A model generated the notes under the pieces. It was not told the origin of the DNA and made no database searches. It saw only the letters and a list, made by a program, of their open reading frames with translations. Positions 57,115-64,000 of a stretch of DNA of 64,000 nucleotides are shown here, one piece after another (within the stretch, counting starts at the first letter, position 1; each line of letters begins with the position of its first letter). The translations under genes and the position numbers were made by a program. Source of the DNA: Platanthera guangdongensis. Its lineage: Eukaryota > Streptophyta > Magnoliopsida > Asparagales > Orchidaceae. The DNA is taken from the NCBI GenBank assembly GCA_039583875.1, contig CM077162.1, positions 164,732,720-164,796,719 on the forward strand, read 5' to 3'.

Positions 57115-59238
57115 TGATAAGTTGTAAAAATACGTATTTTTATGTACATTAATTAAGTCATTTTCATTTATTTTTGTTATTTTTTGTTAAATTTCTTTAA
57201 TAAAATGTTTCTTTTTGTAAAAATTGTGCTAACTTAAGTTTATTTTGATTTCCTAAAAATTTGCAGAAAATTGCCAAAAAAAAGCAAGTACACGCCCGTG
57301 TACTTTTGGTCACACCCGTGAGCAGGCCGTGACACTTCATTTCCCATGGAATCAGAAGAATTTGAGGAGAAAAGCTTGACACGCCTGGCCACACGCCCAT
57401 ATCATTTGACATGACCCATGACCAAGGCCCATGCCACGCGCTCGACGAAACCGCGCTGGACGATCGTCGACCAACCTGACACGCCCATCGACAATCCTGT
57501 GACATAGGGCGTGTCTCCTCCACCTGGCCCGACAAGACGTCACCGGTGACTTTTGACGCAACCCGCGCCCAGTTCCACCTCCCCGACACGCCCACAGTCA
57601 CGCCTGTGACCAAGGGAGTGACATCCTCGTGTTTAGCTGCAAGTCAATGCTGCCGTCAAATCGCCGGATCACTTCGCAAATAGTGCTGACACCCCCCCCC
57701 CCCCCCGACACGCCCGTGTCGGAGGGCGTGTACTTAGAAAATTTTCCCTATAAATAGCCCATTTCTGTAAGGTCCAGTGGTTCACTTTTTTGAGCCAAGT
57801 TTTGTGGGTTTTGTGGGCTGACCTTGTGGATTCACTTGCTATGTAAGGAGATTTCTCCTCCCTCCCTTTCATGTTTGTTTTTGCTTTAGCTTTAGCTTTG
57901 TAATAGTTTTATTATGATAATAAAAATGTTTGATTTTCTCTCTCTACATGACATGAAAATTTATTTGGGTGGCTTATCTCTTTCTCATTTTATCCCTTTG
58001 TATTTCTTTGTTCTTCTCTTTATGAAAAGTGTGTGTGTGTGTATGAGTGTAACTTATTTACTTTCTATGCTTTTAATTTGTCTCCATGTTAGGTTTTGTT
58101 ATAGATTTTATTTTTAAATGAATTGTTGTATTAAGTCTTTCTCTTTTTCTCCATGTTCTCTTTTAGTGTTTTTATATTTCATTCTTATGAATTTGTAAAA
58201 TAGGTATTAAAGTGTTTTTGATTTTTTTTACTTAACCTTTTTTTAGGACTACAAAACCTTTTGTTATTTTAAATTTTATTTCACCCTTTTTATCACTTTT
58301 ATGAACTCATAAGAATGAAAAAGTTATAGTTTAAATTTTTGAGCACCTTTGATTTTAGCTTTATTTTGAAAAACGTTTTGCTCATTTTCTTTTTATTTGT
58401 TCTTTTTTTTTGTTTTTGGTAAGCTTTAGGACTAGGAATCTTGTCATTTTAATTTTTAAGCAACTTTGTTTTTTCTCTTTAATAGTGTGTGTGAGTGTAT
58501 GAGTTAGGTTTTCATTTTGTTCTTTTAAATTCCATGTTGTGTGTGTGTGAGTGTATGAGAATAATTTTTAATGTTTTCTTCAATTATGTAGTGTGTGTGA
58601 GTGTATGCGAATAATTTTTAACGCTTTATTTTATCGCTTTCTTTCAATTGTGTAGAGTGCGTGTGTGTAGGAGATAATTTTGTTGCTTTCTTTCAAATTA
58701 TGTAGAGTGCGTGTGTGTGTTTTACTTTTTGCAGTGTGTGTGCGTTTTTAATTTATGCAAGTGTGTGTGCGTTTTCATTTTCAGTAGAGTGAGTGTGTGC
58801 ATTTGCGCATTTATTTCCGCCTACTCGTTAAGAGTTAAATGACATGTATTTATTTCCGCATACTCGTTAAGAATTAAATGGCGTGCCCTTTATTTCCCGC
58901 CTACGCGCTTGAGTAAGACTTGTAATTTTATTTTTTTTGTAACTTAGTTTCTGTTTTATTTATAATTTGAAGTGTGTGTGAGTTCTTGTATTAGCTAACT
59001 TTTCTAGTTTTCTAAATGTTTGTTATTTTTTGTCTTCTTTTTATAATCCATTAGCGTTTAGTCTCGAACTCGCGCCTCATCAAAATTATAAAACCGTCCC
59101 CATATCGATGAGTGGCTAATCGTTATTAGCCCTTGGCATCGAAGAGCATTGTGACACATAAAATGATTTGAAATAATTAAAGTTCTTTATTTTCATCTTT
59201 AATTTTAGAACTTAAGGTTTACCCCGGGTTAACGATGC
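57115..59238 (+). repeat. LTR H: Athila-type LTR, + strand, cut by element C
   Basis: It starts TGATAAGTTGTAAAAATACG and matches the reverse complement of the E LTR in the same order: GGGCGTGAC-like palindromes (57290-57730), a 15-base C run (57692-57706), a TATA box CCTATAAATAG (57747-57757), GT-rich microsatellites (58025-58800), TACTCGTTAAGAGTTAAATG-like motifs, then GGTTTACCCCGGGTTAACGATG. It stops there because C is inserted; the remainder lies beyond the window. Divergence from E is considerable. Confidence 0.82.
57747..57757 (+). promoter_or_regulatory. TATA box in LTR H
   Basis: CCTATAAATAG follows the palindrome cluster at the same relative position as in E. Confidence 0.65.
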
Positions 59239-60345
59239 TGAAAGTGCAGTTAGATCCGATATACTCTAGAGGGGGGGTGAATAGAGTATATGGTGATTTT
59301 AAAACTTTTACAACTGCTGTTGTATTTTTGTGTGTATGTGTGTGTGCAGCAAATACAATAAATCAGAAAGCAGCAAAAGACTAATCACAGCACAATCACA
59401 GAGCTAATGCCAGAAAACAAAAAGGAAAAGAAAGCAACCAGACGACACAAGAATTTTATAGTGGTTCCCCAAATCTGGGTAGCCCACTCTTCTACCACCC
59501 TGGTAGGAATCCACTGCAGGAAGGGGTTGATCAGGTGTCCTGGCACCAATGAGGTTTTGATCAGGTTCCCAAAAACCAAACCCTCAAGTCTTTTGGTGGG
59601 AGACTTGTAAGCAGAATAATTTTGAAGGGAATTAAAACCCTGTACATAGGTGGAGTGAGAGGGTGATGAGGTCTTCTCTTTCTCAAGTCAAATGAGAAGA
59701 CTTGTGGATGTTGTTTAGCAGCTTTGGTCCCCCTGAGATGTGGAATGGTTCAGGAAGAAAACTGGAGCACTGCTTTAGGGTGATAGGTCTTCAAAGACCT
59801 AGAATTCCAGGTCCAGAGAAATTCTTCAGGAACTTCTTGCAACTGATGTGAATATATTGTTCTGAAGTTCTCCTGAGTAAAAGAAGATGAAGAAGACTCT
59901 TGATATTGATGTAATGTTCTTCTTCTTCTTTTAGATCAATTTCTCTCTGGGCCAAGAATGAAATCCTTTTCTTATATTGTCTGAATCACTGTCTGTGCTG
60001 TTCTAGATGTTCTGGTATTGTGTCCTTGTTCAATTCCTTCTGGTTTTTGTATTTCTCTCTTATCTGTCAAGGAGAGCATTCGAATTTTTTGAATGCCGAG
60101 CAGTAATGACAGACGGCCTGGAAAGGAAGCAGCAATTAATTATTTCCCCAACTGTTTCCATGGGAAAACGGCATGAAATAATCCAGAATTAACTGCGTGT
60201 CCTAACGGTATTATTCTATGAAGAACTGCCATTAATTGTCCAGGAATCAGCGCCATGAAATGAGGCCGGAACGAAAGAAGACCTAGTCTGGAATCGTCGA
60301 CCGAAGAACAGAATTCGTCGAACAGAGTCTTGAAGTCGTCGAGCT

Positions 60346-60421
60346 GCGCTGAGTTCGTCGAGCTGAGCTGATTTCGTCGAGCTGCGCTGAGTTCGTCGAG
60401 CTGAGCTGAGTTCGTCGAGCT
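60346..60421. repeat. 19-bp tandem repeat in C LTR
   Basis: About four units of GTCGAGCTG(A/C)GCTGA(G/T)TTC. Further GTCGA-containing motifs continue on both sides (60290-60960). Confidence 0.85.
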
Positions 60422-60572
60422 GACAGTCTTCATTCGTTGAATAGACAATCTTCAATATCAGACAAACATCATTCGTCGAGCAGAGAACCAAATTCGTCAA
60501 GCTGAGAATAAACTACGTCGACCTGAGAAAAGCTCTGGATTTGGACGAAATACTCTGCATCTGCTGAAAAAC

Positions 60573-60800
60573 TGTGTCGACACAAAATGGTGTCGACAGA
60601 TTGGTCTTGGTGTCGACACAAAACCTTTGGTGTCGACACAAGCTGGTGTCGACTGAAATCCTGGGTGTCGACACAAATTGCCTGGTGTCTACTGAAATCC
60701 TGAGTGTCGACACAAATCGCCTGGTGTCGACTGAAATCCTGAGTGTCGACACAAATCGCCTGGTGTCGATACAAGCCCTAAGTGTCGACACAGATTCTCT
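60573..60800. repeat. GTGTCGACAC cluster in C LTR
   Basis: Seven perfect decamers, alternating with GTGTCGACTG-type variants in a loose repeat of about 40 bp. The same decamer forms the array in element A. Confidence 0.9.
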
Positions 60801-61160
60801 GAGCACAAAAATCGTCGAGTACAGATTTAGCATTCGTCGACCTGAGAGGCTGTGAACTTGAGGTCCAAGTTCGTCGAGCAAAGAACAAAGTTCGTCGAGC
60901 TCAGTACTGCGAATTGTCTCACGATCGTCGAGCGCACAACTTCCTTCGTCGAGCTTAGTTCGACGAACGTCGAACTTATTTCACTTAGTCTGCAAATCTG
61001 ATATATCTGGAGTTCCTGAAGGTCTTGAAGAAGGCTGGTCCATCTGAAGTTGAGATAGAGGACTGTCCTAGACTTTAAGACACAAACTTGACCCAGATTA
61101 TACATGATGGGTCACATCCTAAGTCAGTGAACCTAGACCAAATCAAGTAGGGATCCAACA

Positions 61161-61351
61161 ATCTCCCCCTATTTGGGTGAGGTCACTAACAGAAACTCCA
61201 AGCAAAGAACAAACAGAAAAAGAAAGCAAAATAAAGATATATCTGGTAGAGAATTTACAACACATGCAACAGATATATATACATACTGGCTTTGTTTTAA
61301 TGCAAAAGTGTAAACTGAAACAAAAGCAGAAATGAAAAGAAAAACACAACA
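61161..61351 (-). other. Element C 3' UTR and polypurine tract
   Basis: The minus strand reads AAATAGGGGGAGAT at 61161-61174, directly before the LTR. The rest is short non-coding sequence. Confidence 0.85.
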
Positions 61352-64000
61352 TTACTTCTCTGATTTCTTCTGTTTTGGCTTGACTTCTGGTGCTTTTTCT
61401 CCTGGCTTCTTGAAAATGATTTCCCTATTGGGATCTGAAGCTTCAGCCTTGGTCATAGTCAAGTCAGCTGCCCCTATAATGTTCAGTGAAGTGGCTCTGG
61501 GGACAACTGCTTCTGGGTGAAGATTCATGTATGCATCAACATTTAGTAGCTTGTTTGCTTTCCCAAATCTTTTCAGTTCATCTCTTCTGTACTGAGAAAT
61601 AGTGGTTAAGCCTGTTGTGTCTTTGCCTTCAGCTTTAGCTTTATTGATAAGAGATAAGCCAATGATTTCTTGGAATCTTGCCATTCTGGCTGTATTGGCT
61701 GTTTCTGGATCTTCAGGAGGAGAATAGGGCCTTTCAGCTTCCTGTTTCTTAGATTCCTGGGACTGCTGCTGTTGTTGTTGATGGTGTTGACTGCTTGAAG
61801 ATGGTGTCCTTGGCTGACTGCTACCAGAGGATCTCCCTGTTTGTCTCTGATAGGTTTGAATAGGAGTAGATCTTTGAGAGCTTGAGCCAGAGGAACCTGC
61901 TGTTGGAGGAGGAGGAGGAGGGGGATCCTTTCTGTACCTATGAACTGGGGGAGGAGAGTATCTCCTACTCCTCTTCCTCTCTTTTTGCTGGTTCTTAGAT
62001 AACCACATCCATGCAGGCATCCCTTTGTAAGGAGCAACATTATGCAGAATATAATATGGAGTGTCTGCAGTGGGATTAGGCTTGGGAGCAGGAGGAGGAG
62101 GGGCCTTCCTTTTCTTAGAGAGCAACTTCTTTCTCTTCTTGGCAGCCTCCTCATCTAATTCATCATCATCATCATCAGAATTTGAACTCTGAGGATTATC
62201 ATACAAAGCATTCAGCTTCCTCAGAGTGGCATCAGGAATGGTAAGAGGTTTGTCTTGAGGGGGAATAGGAGGTTCAGAGGGTGAAGGTACAACCACAGTA
62301 GAGACAGAACTTGCAGCTGCTGCCTTGTTCTCTTCCTCAATGTCTGCCAGAATGAGCTCATCCAGATCAGGCACGGGAGAATCATCCATGACAAAATCTG
62401 GGACAGGGCAGATTTCTGGGATAGACACAGGAGTTGGAATAGCAGAGGGAGCAGCAAAGGATGCACAAAGTTGCCTGGCAACTGCTGGATTTGCTGGAGA
62501 AGTATACTGGACAATAGCCAAATATGGCTTAGCAATCTCTACTGAAGGAAGCTTCATATATACAGGATAAAAAATCTGAAGAATCTCAGATAAATTGACT
62601 GTGGGATTTATAAGGAAATCACCAGCAGTTGTTATTGTATCTACTGACTCATCAAAGCTACTGTCAGTTTCCATGAATTGAATAAAATCTATTGCTGTAT
62701 CTATAACTGTATTTGTATTATCAAGCACTGAATCAACTATATTTGTAGTATCTGTATCTGTATCAACTATATCCACTTCTGCAGCTGCTGCACCAGCTTC
62801 ATCATGGAGCATCTCCCCCTGCCTGGGTTCAGGAGAACCTGGAGCCAGGCCCCTGATTGAAGAGGGGGCAGTAGAGAGAGCTGAGATTTAGACAGATAAA
62901 GAATCAATTGAATTCACCAGAGGTGTAATGGCCTCTGTGATGAGTGATTTAATAAGAGGAGTCAGAAGAGAGAAGATGGTGGGAATGGTGGAGGAATCCA
63001 TAGGTGGAGAAAGAATAGTAGAGGAGGAAGGAAGAATATGTGGAGGGGATAAGGGAGGTAGAACAGGTTGTGGTTCAGAGGGTATGGTGCAGGAGGGAAT
63101 AGAGGAAAGGTGTGGTGGAAGAGGGGATTGAGGAGGAGAGGGAATATTTGTTTCAGTGGGGGAAAGTGGAGGTGTAGGCATATGTGTAAGATCAGGCGGT
63201 GGAGATTGATGTTGAGGAGGAGTCAGTTGAGGTGCAGGAGGAGTAGGAAGAGATTTGGTAGGGGGAATGACCTCTTCTGATTCAGGGTGGGGAGTGACCT
63301 TGACGGTCCTGGTGCTCTCAGAAGCGTTGATGGAGGAGGAGGAACCCTTGGAGGGTTTGGAGATTGTCCTCTCTCATCTGCCAAACAAGGCGCAGGTGAG
63401 GCGCTTGCTGGTGTTGATGAATGTGGTCGGGGAGACCAAACATTCACTGGCCTTTTCCTGGAGAAAAATCCCCAGGATTCTGCCGTAGCAGACTTCCTTC
63501 TTGCTAATCCTTTTCTTGATAAGGTCAAAGAAAACCATGCCCCATTCAACCTGACGCTTGTTGAGCACTGCGCACATGATCAGGAATTGATGGCGAGTGA
63601 TGTAGTCGTGTGCCGAGTGCTTGCCCATTAGAATTTTCCCGACAATGTCAGCTAAAAACTGATAAGCGGCGGACAATTGTTTCTTCAGAAGCTTATTAGG
63701 GTTGTTGCCAGAGAAACCCATGACTTTCAGCATATCGACATATTCCTCAGCGTCAATTTCCAAGTTGTCTTCCCCATTTATCAGACCAAATATTTCAGAG
63801 ATTACTGCTGGGGACAGAGAAACGACAGTGTTTCCGATTGTTCCTATCAGATTTCCATCTTCAGAAATTGTAGCAGTGTACACCCATTCTCTTATCTCTG
63901 TTGAGTGTAGCTTGATGTTGCGTGTCATGAAGTCCTTGAGATGCAGTTCTTCCAGTAATTCAAGGATATATAGAAAAATGGGATCGGAGTGCTGGAAGGA
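61352..64000 (-). pseudogene. Element C: extra ORF downstream of pol, 5' end outside the window
   Basis: One frame, open at the right window edge, runs to 61352 with two in-frame stops (TGA 63374-63376, TAA 62888-62890). Parts in order: about 200 residues of folded-looking sequence with REWVYTATISEDG and LSPAVISEIFGLING; a long Pro/Ser-rich linker; an acidic region; DDDDDELDEEAAKKRKK followed by a basic NLS-like stretch (about 62105-62176); Pro- and Gln-rich tracts (about 61762-61793); and a Lys-rich end. There is no transmembrane segment, so env is not supported. The N-terminal part may match an uncharacterised plant 'transposon protein' family; I cannot confirm this. Confidence 0.7.

Larger units (their letters stand above)
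59239..61160 (-). repeat. Element C 3' LTR (SIRE-like)
   Basis: 1922 bp. The minus strand starts TGTTGGATCCCTACTTG and ends GCACTTTCA, after the CACCCCCCCTCTAGAG run. It holds seven perfect GTGTCGACAC decamers (60573-60800) and a 19-bp tandem array (60346-60421). A weak TATA-like ACAATATAAG (minus strand) is at 59971-59980. It is related to A's LTR in layout but not a close copy. Confidence 0.85.

Noticed and set aside
57692..57706. A 15-base C run as a structural (i-motif/G-quadruplex) element
   Set aside because: A lone homopolymer without the four spaced tracts needed, and its length is uncertain in sequencing.
61352..64000. Calling the extra ORF of C (and that of A) an envelope gene
   Set aside because: No signal peptide, transmembrane segment or glycoprotein pattern is visible; position alone is not enough.

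Overview
This window looks like nuclear DNA of a flowering plant, probably a gene-poor heterochromatic region. I find no intact host gene, tRNA or rRNA. Nearly all of it is LTR retrotransposons inserted into one another, with a few DNA-transposon pieces. The plant assignment rests on the element lineages: Ty1/copia SIRE/Maximus, and Ty3/gypsy Athila, Tekay/Del and Tat. It also rests on primer-binding sites typical of them and on a captured fragment of a plant FAD-oxidoreductase gene. The species cannot be named from sequence alone.

Layout, left to right. Element A (SIRE-like, + strand) enters at base 1 inside an extra reading frame downstream of pol. Its 3' LTR starts at 14697 and, after several interruptions, ends at 39232. 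Element F (1138-14099, target duplication ACTGC) has split A's extra frame. F is a large element without gag-pol that carries a gene fragment and an 86-bp minisatellite. F's own 5' LTR is split by element N (3103-9262, target duplication TTCGC), a small Athila-type element coding only a zinc-knuckle protein. A's 3' LTR is interrupted by element B (15412-24014, nearly intact SIRE-like Copia, minus strand), by a CACTA transposon end (24385-24948), and by element E (25782-39044, Athila, minus strand, target duplication ATAGG).

Right of A lies a broken Tat-type gypsy pol (39233-42154) carrying a PIF/Harbinger-like element (40857-41943, TAA duplication). Next is a 5'-truncated SIRE-like element D, whose gag is split at its second zinc knuckle by element G (45005-56988, an old Tekay/Del element with 3.5-kb LTRs). 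Then comes an Athila-type LTR, H (57115-59238), itself interrupted by element C (SIRE-like, minus strand). C's 3' LTR and extra reading frame run off the right edge.

Three themes run across the elements. First, N and E share a tRNA-Asp-type PBS, polypurine tract and UTR blocks, so N could be a parasite of the Athila machinery; N keeps a nucleocapsid-like piece whose knuckle is not recognisable in E. Second, in seven LTR types a cluster of palindromic motifs sits just upstream of a TATA box. The motifs are GTGTCGACAC, GAGAATC/GATTCTC, GTCACGCCC/GGGCGTGAC, TCGA-rich dyads or CATGCATG, and one decamer recurs in both copia and gypsy LTRs. Third, two SIRE-like elements carry extra sense-strand frames between pol and the 3' LTR with a similar acidic-then-basic motif. 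All comparisons were made by eye; percentages, domain searches and phylogenies were not run.
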